Shown here: positions 1 through 6,448 of the stretch, in pieces
How the letters are laid out: each line of letters opens with the position of its first letter
How positions within the stretch are numbered: the stretch's first letter is position 1
Assembly (NCBI GenBank): GCA_003485885.1
Contig: DNHM01000472.1
Coordinates: forward strand, 1-7,020
Direction of reading: 5' to 3'
DNA length: 7,020 nucleotides
Source of the DNA: Acidimicrobiaceae bacterium
GTDB lineage: Bacteria; Actinomycetota; Acidimicrobiia; Acidimicrobiales; UBA10347
Program-made: the position numbers and the translations under genes
The notes under the pieces: model-generated
Seen by the model: only the letters and a program-made list of their open reading frames with translations
Databases searched by the model: none
What the model was told of the DNA's origin: nothing

Positions 1-114
1 GAAAGTGACACGGGAATGGTGATGGCAGGGTTTGCTGCGGTGAGTTCACTTGTTGGAACCACGTCGATCGACTGCAGCGATCTGATTCGTCGATTCGCCG
101 AGGAAGCGGTCTGA
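1..114 (+). CDS. 3' end of an unidentified upstream gene (partial)
   Basis: The frame starting at base 1 is open for 37 codons and stops at TGA 112-114, one base before the ATG of the sensor kinase. That close spacing suggests co-transcription or translational coupling with the kinase. The visible tail ends in DLIRRFAEEAV and is preceded by a small-residue, hydrophobic stretch (GMVMAGFAAVSSLVG) and then TTSIDCSD. This strand/helix pattern is loosely reminiscent of the C-terminus of the enolpyruvate transferases (EPSP synthase/MurA fold), where a MAMA-type helix is followed by an ID-C segment. The diagnostic residues are outside the window, so no function is assigned. The short fragment could also be a chance open frame, but its stop position and coupling to the next gene favour a real gene. 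Confidence 0.55.
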   Translation, partial: ESDTGMVMAGFAAVSSLVGTTSIDCSDLIRRFAEEAV

Positions 115-115
115 C

Positions 116-1351
116 ATGACCGTCGTCCTCGCAGTCGCGGTTACCGCTGCTGTGATCGGCGCGGTAACAACGCTTGTTGTGTCGCGTATTGTGCGGGCGA
201 GAATCAACACAGCAATTGGTGGTCGACACGGATCTGACCCGGTCGACGAACACCAGCGAATCCTCTCTCACGCGGAACGCGACACCTCGGCCGCGGCGGC
301 GGAAGTAAACCTGCTGAAGCTGTCACTCGATGCGCTGACATCGGGCGTGATCGTGACCGATGGTTCTGGAAAGGTGCTGGTGCGCAGTCGTTTGGCCGTC
401 GATGCTGCCACTAGATCCCACGAGAAAACACTGGTCGATGCCACCACCGTGGCGGTGCTGGCAGAAGCAGTGCAAGGCCGTCGCGCAGAACGCGAAATCA
501 ACGTGTTTGGCCCGCCGCCGCGCAACCTGTTCGTGCATGCCGTTCCGATTACCGCAGACGCACAGGTCATTGGTTCTCTCACGGTCATCGACGATGTCAC
601 GGATCACCACCGGATCGAGAAGACACGTCGGGACTTCATCGCCAACCTGAGCCATGAGTTGCGGACGCCTGTGGGTGCAGTGAGCCTGCTCGCTGAAATG
701 TTGATCGACGAACAGGATCTTGACACTCGGACCCAGCTCACGGATCGCATGCTTATCGAGACCGACCGTATGACCGAGGCGATCGACGACCTGCTGGAGC
801 TCAGCCGTATCGAATCCAGCGCAGAGATCTACACCGACATTGTTGTTGTGCAAGATCTGATCGACGAGGCCGTCGAACGAACCCGGGTCCAGGCCCAGTC
901 GGGCGACATCACCATTGGTGCGGTCGTTCCCGACGAACCGATCACGCTGGTAGGTAACCGATCGCAGCTGGCCACCGCGCTGGTGAACCTGGTTGAGAAC
1001 GCGGTGAAATACAGCTCGCCAGGTGACTCGGTAAGCGTCAGAGCCCGGCTCGACGACGACGGTGTTGCCCTGGTTGTGCAGGACACAGGTCGAGGTATCC
1101 CAGCACGCGACCTCGACCGGATCTTCGAGCGTTTCTACCGGGTTGATCGCTCACGCGATGCAGCAACCGGGGGGACCGGAATCGGTCTGTCCATCGTGCG
1201 TCATGTCGCGCTCAACCACGGGGGACACGTCAGCGTTGCCTCGTTCGAAGGTGATGGCTCCTCCTTCACACTGGTCCTGCCAGTCGTTCCACCCGGCCGT
1301 GCCGAGCCAGGCCAGAGTCCTGAACCACAGACTGCACACGAGGTCGGGTAA
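116..1351 (+). CDS. senX3: SenX3-like membrane sensor histidine kinase
   Basis: This 411-residue protein is the same size as mycobacterial SenX3 (about 410). It has an N-terminal membrane helix (about residues 3-24), a basic helical linker, and a PAS-like sensor region (about 65-165, with TSGVIVTDGSGKVL at its start). The HisKA dimerisation domain has H-box SHELRTP with phospho-accepting His180. The HATPase_c domain has an N-box (Asn291/Asn295), G1 box DTGRGIP (323-329), F box IFERFYRVD (336-344) and G2 box GGTGIGLS (352-359). All catalytic boxes are intact, so it should autophosphorylate and pass phosphate to the adjacent regulator. No HAMP domain is evident. The ATG is preceded by GAGGAAG (100-106) with a 9-base spacer, supporting this start. 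In SenX3/RegX3 systems the signal is phosphate limitation; that role is inferred here from homology, since no pst or phoU gene lies in the window. Confidence 0.92.
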   Translation: MTVVLAVAVTAAVIGAVTTLVVSRIVRARINTAIGGRHGSDPVDEHQRILSHAERDTSAAAAEVNLLKLSLDALTSGVIVTDGSGKVLVRSRLAVDAATRSHEKTLVDATTVAVLAEAVQGRRAEREINVFGPPPRNLFVHAVPITADAQVIGSLTVIDDVTDHHRIEKTRRDFIANLSHELRTPVGAVSLLAEMLIDEQDLDTRTQLTDRMLIETDRMTEAIDDLLELSRIESSAEIYTDIVVVQDLIDEAVERTRVQAQSGDITIGAVVPDEPITLVGNRSQLATALVNLVENAVKYSSPGDSVSVRARLDDDGVALVVQDTGRGIPARDLDRIFERFYRVDRSRDAATGGTGIGLSIVRHVALNHGGHVSVASFEGDGSSFTLVLPVVPPGRAEPGQSPEPQTAHEVG

Positions 1352-2076
1352 TGGATTCTGCGCCAAAACCAACGAAGGTCCTGGTTGTCGAAGACGAAGA
1401 GTCGTTTCTTGAGGCGCTTCGTATTGGCCTCGGCCGAGAAGGTTTTGCCATCGATGTCGCCCGCGACGGTGTCGAGGCGTTGGCGCGATTCGATGCCGGC
1501 GACCCAGACATTGTGCTACTCGACGTCATGCTTCCTCGGATCTCCGGCATCGACGTCTGCCGCGAAATCCGAAGAAAGAGTGACGTGCCGATCATCATGG
1601 TTTCGGCGAAGGGCGAAGAGATCGATGCGGTCGTCGGCCTCGAGGTCGGTGCCGACGACTATGTGACCAAGCCGTACCGCTTCCGTGAGCTTGTGGCCCG
1701 CATGCGCTCAGTGCTGCGGCGTTCTGCAGCCGATGAGACAGTGTCTGAGCCTGGAGCCAGCAGTGGTGAACTCAGCGCTCCGATCGAGGTTGGTGATGTA
1801 CGCATCGATCCAGGCAGGCACGAGGTCGTGGTGCGGGGCATGCCGGTCGACATGCCGCTCAAGGAGTTCGACCTGCTGGTGGCCCTGACCACCAACGCTG
1901 GCCGAGTGTTGACCCGGGACCAGCTCATCGACAAGGTCTGGGGTCATGACTATGTGGGCGATACCAAGACGCTCGATGTCCATATCAAACGACTACGCAA
2001 CAAGGTAGAAGTTGACCCGTCTACACCAGTCCTGATCGTGACGATTCGGGGACTCGGTTACAAGTTCAGCGACTAA
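1351..2076 (+). CDS. regX3: RegX3-like OmpR/PhoB-family response regulator
   Basis: This 241-residue cytoplasmic transcription factor has a receiver domain (about 8-122) with acidic pair Glu14/Asp15, phospho-acceptor Asp58 in LLDVMLP, switch Ser85 and Lys107 in VTKPY. A short low-complexity linker (about 125-143) leads to a winged helix-turn-helix (about 145-240). The recognition region contains KTLDVHIKRLRNKVE and the terminal wing TIRGLGYKF, both typical of the RegX3/PhoB group. Every residue needed for phosphorylation is present. Its ATG overlaps the kinase stop by one base (TAATG at 1349-1353), and GAGGT (1340-1344) supplies a ribosome site, so the pair is translationally coupled. It is the expected partner of the preceding kinase. 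It probably binds RegX3-type direct repeats, but I found no convincing one in the window. Confidence 0.93.
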   Translation: MDSAPKPTKVLVVEDEESFLEALRIGLGREGFAIDVARDGVEALARFDAGDPDIVLLDVMLPRISGIDVCREIRRKSDVPIIMVSAKGEEIDAVVGLEVGADDYVTKPYRFRELVARMRSVLRRSAADETVSEPGASSGELSAPIEVGDVRIDPGRHEVVVRGMPVDMPLKEFDLLVALTTNAGRVLTRDQLIDKVWGHDYVGDTKTLDVHIKRLRNKVEVDPSTPVLIVTIRGLGYKFSD

Positions 2077-2229
2077 CCACGATTCGCTGACACCTCTGGG
2101 GCAGCCACAGTTGGTGCAACGAGACCGAGCTCGTGCGAGATGAACACACGGGTTGTCGCGGGACTTGAAACGGGTTGGTCCTCAGCCGATTTCGCTCTCC
2201 GCCGATCAGCGTGCCCGCTTCCACCTATC

Positions 2230-2244
2230 GAGCGCGAGCGCGAG
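2230..2244. repeat. Short GAGCGC tandem repeat (2.5 copies)
   Basis: GAGCGC occurs at 2230-2235 and 2236-2241, followed by GAG at 2242-2244. It lies in the non-coding gap upstream of the transporter. The tract is short enough to be chance in GC-rich DNA; no function is inferred. Confidence 0.4.
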
Positions 2245-2307
2245 ACTTTTGCTGGCCGAACAAGGCACCCGGCTATCGCGGCGCCGGCGAACTAGATTTG
2301 TGAGGGT

Positions 2308-2313
2308 GAAGGA
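2308..2313 (+). promoter_or_regulatory. Ribosome binding site deciding the transporter start
   Basis: GAAGGA ends 7 bases before the ATG at 2321 and is the best Shine-Dalgarno match near any possible start of this gene. The upstream TTG (2153) and GTG (2300, 2306) candidates have none comparable. A later in-frame ATG at 2357 is preceded only by a short GGGA. Confidence 0.6.
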
Positions 2314-2320
2314 TCAGGGA

Positions 2321-4042
2321 ATGGGGTCGGGCTGGCAACCGCTGTCGCGTCCTGGGATGTCGCGCCCAAACCCCACGGGTCCTCCACCGGAACCAGGAGC
2401 TTCGTCTCGACCAGCATCGTTCAGAGCAGCTGCCGTCACGCCGTTCGTCCGCCTTGCCCGGACGCACGCCTTCCACGCTGCCGGCGAGGCATCGGTCTTC
2501 GTCACGTTGGCGGGCACCTTGCTCACCATCGATCCCAACGATGCGCGGTCGAGAATCCTGTTGGCATTGGTGCTGACGATGGCGCCGTTTGCTCTCGTCG
2601 GGCCACTGATCGGGCCAGCGCTCGACCGGGTACGTGGTGGTCGGCGGGCAACGATTGCACTCTCGCTTTTACTCCGCGCTGCGTTGATGGTGCTCCTTAT
2701 TCGCAATATTGATACGGCATGGTTCTTCCCGATTGCGTTCATCTGGCTGGTGCTGGGTAAGACCTATTCGGTCGCCAAGGCGGCGACTGTGCCCACGACC
2801 GTTCACGACGAGGACGAACTCGTCGACAAGAACTCTCGGCTGGCCATTCTTTCGGCGGTTGCCGGTGTAATCGGTGTGATACCAGCCGCTGGTCTCTACC
2901 AATTGTTTGGGTCGACACCCACCTTGTGGTGGGCAGCCATCGTGTACTTGGTGGGTGTGGGGTTCTCGATGAAGATGCCCCGTGTCGTCGTCGACGATCC
3001 TGAAACGACCGACGACGACCTAGATATCCGATCGTCGGGCGTTCGGCTGGCGTCGTTCGTGATGGCAACCTTGCGGGGCATCGTCGGTTTCGTCTTCTTC
3101 TTGTTGCTGTTCGAGTTCGTACGGTCCGAGCTCCCGGATCTATCCGGTATCGGCACAGCGGCAGGGGCTGCGGTTAAGGCAGCGCTCGGGTTCGAGCTTC
3201 TCGACGATCCCGGCCTGCCGTGGTACAAAGCAGCCATCCCCTTCGCCCTCTGGGGTTTCGGCGGCTTCGCGGGAAATGTGATCGCACCATGGTTCCGCCG
3301 ACGTTTTAGCGAAGAGACAATGCTTGTTGGCGCAGTCGTGGCAGTGGCTGTATCGGCAGTGGCCGCCGTATGGGCGGGTGGTCTCAGTGGCGCCGCACTG
3401 GTAGCTCTCATTGTTGGCGGCTCAGCGTCGGCAGCCAAACTTGCCTTCGACTCACTTGTGCAGCGCGACGCTCCCGGTGCCAACCACGGTGCAGCGTTCG
3501 GTCGTTTCGAAACCCAGTTCCAGATCGCATGGGTCGTCGGGTCGCTGCTTGCTGTGATCGTCTCGTTCCCGCTCCGTGCCGGGTTCTTGGTGATCGCCAT
3601 AGCCGCCGTTGGCATTGGCGTGTTCATCATGCAACAGGGCGCTCGTAGCGGCCTGTCGTTTGGCGGCGCCCCCCGGATAGGCGGCCGATTGGGCCGAACC
3701 CCACGGCCTCGCCAATCCGATGAGAGCGGACCAGTAGCGCCACCGGCGCCACCGATTCCTGTTCCCGAACCGCCACCAACGACACAGATGGCAGCGGTCA
3801 CTTCTGACGAAGCGCCACGGGCGTCGGCGCCCACGACAAACGGGGCGAGTTCGGCGGATCCTTATGCCGAAGCCTTCGCTGACCGCAGGGTCGAACCGCC
3901 TGACTGGGCAGCTGCAGTCTTCAACGAAGAGCCAGGTGTCGATGATCTGCTCGGTCCACCAGCGTGGCTCAACGAAATAGACCCGCTCCCTCCACTGGTC
4001 GAACCAAACCACACACCGCCGATGGGAACAAACCCCGTCTGA
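2321..4042 (+). CDS. MFS-type multi-spanning transporter with long Pro-rich acidic tail
   Basis: The protein is 573 residues from the ATG at 2321; the frame is open up to a TTG at 2153 (629 residues), but the extra stretch lacks a ribosome site. A short hydrophilic leader is followed by many hydrophobic helices. Between the second and third helices is GPLIGPALDRVRGGRR (about 94-109), a good match to major-facilitator motif A. The C-terminal half has a QRDAPGANHGAAFGRFETQ segment (about 381-399) like the MFS loop before late helices. A polar tail of about 129 residues (445-573) follows the last helix. It is rich in Pro, Ala and acidic residues and holds two PPxW motifs. The likely role is proton-coupled export or uptake of a small molecule; the substrate cannot be read from sequence. 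The gene is downstream of regX3 in the same direction, but a 244-base gap argues for its own promoter. Confidence 0.8.
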   Translation: MGSGWQPLSRPGMSRPNPTGPPPEPGASSRPASFRAAAVTPFVRLARTHAFHAAGEASVFVTLAGTLLTIDPNDARSRILLALVLTMAPFALVGPLIGPALDRVRGGRRATIALSLLLRAALMVLLIRNIDTAWFFPIAFIWLVLGKTYSVAKAATVPTTVHDEDELVDKNSRLAILSAVAGVIGVIPAAGLYQLFGSTPTLWWAAIVYLVGVGFSMKMPRVVVDDPETTDDDLDIRSSGVRLASFVMATLRGIVGFVFFLLLFEFVRSELPDLSGIGTAAGAAVKAALGFELLDDPGLPWYKAAIPFALWGFGGFAGNVIAPWFRRRFSEETMLVGAVVAVAVSAVAAVWAGGLSGAALVALIVGGSASAAKLAFDSLVQRDAPGANHGAAFGRFETQFQIAWVVGSLLAVIVSFPLRAGFLVIAIAAVGIGVFIMQQGARSGLSFGGAPRIGGRLGRTPRPRQSDESGPVAPPAPPIPVPEPPPTTQMAAVTSDEAPRASAPTTNGASSADPYAEAFADRRVEPPDWAAAVFNEEPGVDDLLGPPAWLNEIDPLPPLVEPNHTPPMGTNPV

Positions 4043-4053
4043 GTTGCTCGGGT
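4037..4053 (+). terminator. Weak hairpin at the transporter stop codon (possible terminator)
   Basis: GAG (4041-4043) and CTC (4047-4049) flank a TTG loop, and the stem can extend to 4037/4053 with one further C-G and three G-U pairs. T-rich DNA (GTTTTCT, then CTTTT) follows at about 4058-4072. The stem overlaps the stop codon and is thermodynamically poor, so this is only a candidate for the end of the transporter transcript in the 42-base convergent gap. Confidence 0.2.
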
Positions 4054-4084
4054 CTGCGTTTTCTGGGCTTTTGGTGACCTGGGG

Positions 4085-5344
4085 TTATTCCTCTTCGTCT
4101 GCCGGTGCCGACGGTTCGTCGAGGTCGCCGAGATCGATGCGTGCAAGCCAGAGGCCCGGTGCCACGATCTCATTCGGCGTGGGCAGCTCACGAGCAGAAT
4201 CCCACAACCGAGCCAGTGCTGGGCGTCCACCGCGTTCGACGACACCATCGACGAACGACCGGCCTTGTTCGTAACACGCCTGGTCAAGTTCGAGGCCAAG
4301 CATGCGTTGCAGGAACCGATCGGTTGGATCAGCGGTAACTCGGCGGCGATGGAGTGCTTCGCTGATCATGGAGTAACTGCTGATTAGCGTGGACCCAATC
4401 GAGTCCATCATGTGGTCGACGTACCCAACGATGGCAGCAAGCAGCGCGGAAATCTCGGGCAACATTGCCCGCTGCGCGTCGCTTTGCACAACACCCATGA
4501 GGGCCTCGGGGTCATTCATCAACCCTTCGAGTTGGCCCATGGACTCGGGGTTTGAAGGATCAAGCCCACCGAACTGGTTGCCGAGTGCCTGGGAGTTCGA
4601 CTCGAACGCAGACACATACCGGGTGATCAGTTCGTTCATCCGCTCGGCGACGTGGGGCTGGCGCAGAATGACATGATGCAAGTACTCGTGGAGGCAGACC
4701 CACAGTCGCACGTCGTCGGTCGGCACGGACCACTCTTCGGTGAACGACGAGATATTGGCGTGTACGACCAGGAGTTCTGACACGCCGGGCCGAGGGATCG
4801 GCAGGTCGTACGAGCCCAGGCTGGTGCGGGCCAGCTGACCTGCCATGGAACCCGAGGTCATCGACAACATCATCGGCGCGAGCATCTTCATGATCTGAGC
4901 CATGAAGTCACCACTGAACATGCCGCCAGGAAGACCGGGGATATCGGCATCACTCGGCAGCAGATCTTCACCCATGCCCGACATTGATTGGCTCATAGTC
5001 TCGGCCATGGTCTGAAGCATGGGCCGGTACGCCTCGAGCGTAGCCAGAGCCCACTCGTGACGGGTCGCGGGTCGAATCTGTGGGGGAGTGCCGTCGCCCA
5101 CGGTCATACCAGTGGCGGTAGAGACATGAAGCTCGGCGACGCGGGCAAGTTGTTCGAACGCGATGCGATCGCCCGGGTCAACATTGCTCTCGGACTCGCC
5201 CCCGGTGGCTACCGAAGCCGCGATCTGTTTGGCCTGTGCCCAGGGATCGCCTCCGCCGCCAAACATGTTTGCCATGTTGGAGAAATCGCCGAAGAACGGC
5301 ATATCGCCAAACGGGTTCCCGTCATTGCCGCTGTCATCACTCAT
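4085..5344 (-). CDS. DUF2342-family zinc-dependent metalloprotease-like protein
   Basis: The protein is 419 residues from the ATG at 5344. The N-terminus (NPFGDMPFFGDFSNMANMF, then DPWAQAKQIA) resembles the start of actinobacterial DUF2342 proteins, where an NPFG-type segment precedes a W-x-x-A-x-Q-I-A helix. The central HEYLH (residues 219-223, bases 4676-4690) is the HExxH zinc-protease signature and fits the family's predicted metal site. A second conserved segment is IVGYVDHMMD (305-314), where many relatives, from memory, have an EG[W/H]VD pattern; here the Glu position is Val306. A methionine-rich stretch spans about 109-167, with 13 Met in 59 residues. The C-terminus is acidic (DLDEPSAPADEEE). 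No signal peptide or membrane segment is seen, so it is probably cytoplasmic. The family's substrate is unknown and proteolysis is unproven. TTG 5371 and GTG 5347 are alternative starts; none has a clear ribosome site. Confidence 0.85.
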   Translation of the reverse strand: MSDDSGNDGNPFGDMPFFGDFSNMANMFGGGGDPWAQAKQIAASVATGGESESNVDPGDRIAFEQLARVAELHVSTATGMTVGDGTPPQIRPATRHEWALATLEAYRPMLQTMAETMSQSMSGMGEDLLPSDADIPGLPGGMFSGDFMAQIMKMLAPMMLSMTSGSMAGQLARTSLGSYDLPIPRPGVSELLVVHANISSFTEEWSVPTDDVRLWVCLHEYLHHVILRQPHVAERMNELITRYVSAFESNSQALGNQFGGLDPSNPESMGQLEGLMNDPEALMGVVQSDAQRAMLPEISALLAAIVGYVDHMMDSIGSTLISSYSMISEALHRRRVTADPTDRFLQRMLGLELDQACYEQGRSFVDGVVERGGRPALARLWDSARELPTPNEIVAPGLWLARIDLGDLDEPSAPADEEE

Positions 5345-5351
5345 CACAATG

Positions 5352-5361
5352 AGCGTAGGCT
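5352..5361. promoter_or_regulatory. Candidate divergent -10 elements (shared TA)
   Basis: The 76-base region between the divergent metalloprotease-like and SDR genes must contain both promoters. On the minus strand TACGCT (5357 to 5352) lies 7 bases before the ATG at 5344, the distance expected for a leaderless transcript beginning at the start codon. On the plus strand TAGGCT (5356-5361) would place transcription start near 5368, about 50 bases before the SDR start. The two TANNNT matches share the TA at 5356-5357. Neither has a convincing -35, so this rests on weak matches and spacing only. Confidence 0.25.
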
Positions 5362-5408
5362 CGACCTTCAACTATCAGTCGTCGCCCCGCAGGTGATTGC
5401 CGCAAACA

Positions 5409-5415
5409 GAAGGGA
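5409..5415 (+). promoter_or_regulatory. Ribosome binding site deciding the SDR GTG start
   Basis: GAAGGGA ends 5 bases before the GTG at 5421. With that start the protein begins directly with the first beta strand of the Rossmann fold, as expected, so the upstream in-frame TTG at 5397 is unlikely to be used. Confidence 0.7.
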
Positions 5416-5420
5416 TATCC

Positions 5421-6440
5421 GTGCGAATCGTTGTCACCGGAGTTGCAGGGGCAGTTGGATCGCGCGTTGCGAAAGCTCTGGCTGTATCAGATTATTTTTC
5501 GGTCGTTGGCGTTGACCGGGTTGGCACAGCCACCGAAGGACTCGTAGGACACCACCTGGGTGATCTTCGTGCGCTGGATCTCGACGAGATCCTCGAGGGA
5601 GCCGACATTTTGGTCAACCTGGCCTCGGCCTATGGGCGCAACGAGTTCGTTGATGCAGCTCGTCATGACACCCGCGCCGCTCAGCTCACGCTCGATGCTG
5701 CGGCTCGTGCCGGCGTAGGTCAGGTCGTGTTGTTGTCCAGTGCCATGGTCTACGGCGCTCGGGCCGAGAACCCGATCCCTCTTACCGAACACGCGCCGGT
5801 GCGCCCCAGCGCGCTTGCGTTTGCCGAGAACAAGGCCACGATCGAACGGCTCGGCAACGAGTGGCAGGCTGCTACCGGCGGATTGCTCACAATCGTGCGC
5901 CCGAGTACCGCAGTTGCCAGTGGTCGTTCCAGCTGGGTTGCGAAGAGCATGCAACTTGCCGCTGGACTCGGCAGTGATAGCGATCCACCGTTGCAGTTCT
6001 TGCATCTCGACGACCTCGCAGCCGCAGTCGAACTACTGGTGCGGACACGGCAAGCCGGGGTGTACAACGTTGCTCCCGACGGTTGGGTCCGAGCCGAGGA
6101 AGTTCGTTCACTTTCTGGTCGAGCCCCCCGACTCCCGATCCCGAGTGCAGTTGCTGACGAGATCGTGCGCTTCAGCTGGAACCGAGGCATCGCGGCGACA
6201 CCGCCGGGCATCATGCAATACGCCACAGAACCATGGGTGGTGTCGAACGATCGTCTTCGGGCCTTGGGGTGGGAGCCGTCGTGGTCAAATGTCGAGGCGT
6301 ATGTCGACAGCTTCGACCCTCGGCCGTGGGCAATGCTGAACGCCAAACGTCGTCAGCAGATCGCACTCGGCGGAGCGGGCGCAGGCGCGGCTGCGCTCCT
6401 GGCGGTTATCCGGGCGTTATCTCACCGCTGGCGTAACTAG
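5421..6440 (+). CDS. NAD-dependent epimerase/dehydratase-like extended SDR with C-terminal anchor
   Basis: The protein is 339 residues from the GTG at 5421. It opens with a Rossmann strand and the nucleotide-binding TGVAGAVG (Gly7, Gly10, Gly13), then an Asp at the end of beta-2 (VVGVDR, Asp32), which usually indicates NAD(H) preference. LGDLR (46-50) and LVNLASAYG (64-72) match the DxxD and NAD-contact segments of extended SDRs. LLSSAMVYG (104-112) holds the active-site Ser. The usual YxxxK reads FAENK (Phe134 to Lys138), so the catalytic Tyr is replaced by Phe. LQFLHLDDLAAAV (191-203) and GVYNVAPDG (213-221) are typical of the actinobacterial GalE-like group. The C-terminus has a 17-residue hydrophobic stretch (314-330) flanked by basic residues, suggesting membrane anchoring. 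Sugar-nucleotide processing is the family default; the substrate is unknown. The gene is divergent from the metalloprotease-like gene. Confidence 0.85.
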   Translation: MRIVVTGVAGAVGSRVAKALAVSDYFSVVGVDRVGTATEGLVGHHLGDLRALDLDEILEGADILVNLASAYGRNEFVDAARHDTRAAQLTLDAAARAGVGQVVLLSSAMVYGARAENPIPLTEHAPVRPSALAFAENKATIERLGNEWQAATGGLLTIVRPSTAVASGRSSWVAKSMQLAAGLGSDSDPPLQFLHLDDLAAAVELLVRTRQAGVYNVAPDGWVRAEEVRSLSGRAPRLPIPSAVADEIVRFSWNRGIAATPPGIMQYATEPWVVSNDRLRALGWEPSWSNVEAYVDSFDPRPWAMLNAKRRQQIALGGAGAGAAALLAVIRALSHRWRN

Positions 6441-6448
6441 CGGGTTAC
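6433..6448. repeat. Short inverted repeat spanning both stop codons of a convergent pair
   Basis: GTAAC (6433-6437) and GTTAC (6444-6448) form a 5-bp stem with a 6-base loop containing the SDR stop TAG (6438-6440) and the 4-base gap. The right arm includes the PDZ gene's stop (TTA on plus, TAA on minus). No T-run follows on either side, so it is not a standard intrinsic terminator and may be coincidental. Confidence 0.3.

Larger units (their letters stand above)
2077..2320. other. Gene-poor gap between regX3 and the transporter
   Basis: No gene is convincingly supported in these 244 bases. The transporter frame stays open upstream to a TTG at 2153, but the implied extension is arginine-rich, hydrophilic, and lacks a ribosome site. 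A 51-codon frame (2140-2295, ATG start) also exists without a ribosome site or recognisable product. Only weak short inverted repeats are seen after the regX3 stop, such as ACGAG 2119-2123 with CTCGT 2130-2134, without a T-run. The transporter promoter presumably lies here; TAGATT at 2293-2298 is a possible -10 element but no matching -35 is evident. Confidence 0.5.

Noticed and set aside
2117..2136. Inverted repeat after regX3 as a terminator
   Set aside because: The perfect stem is only 5 bp (ACGAG/CTCGT) and no T-run follows.
2140..2295. 51-codon open frame starting at an ATG in the gap before the transporter
   Set aside because: There is no Shine-Dalgarno sequence, no membrane helix or signal, and no recognisable sequence; a frame of this length is expected by chance.
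2153..2320. 56-residue N-terminal extension of the transporter from a TTG start
   Set aside because: There is no ribosome site at the TTG, the encoded stretch is Arg-rich and unlike an MFS N-terminus, and a much better start (ATG 2321 with GAAGGA) lies downstream.
2896..3834. 312-codon open frame on the minus strand inside the transporter gene
   Set aside because: It lies wholly antisense to a well-supported membrane protein, has low-complexity Ser/Thr/Pro/Arg-rich content and no recognisable domain. This is the usual shadow in GC-rich coding DNA.
5740..6346. Long overlapping frames of about 200 codons on both strands within the SDR gene
   Set aside because: The SDR frame has clear Rossmann and active-site motifs; the alternative frames are Arg/Ser-rich without motifs and are shadows.
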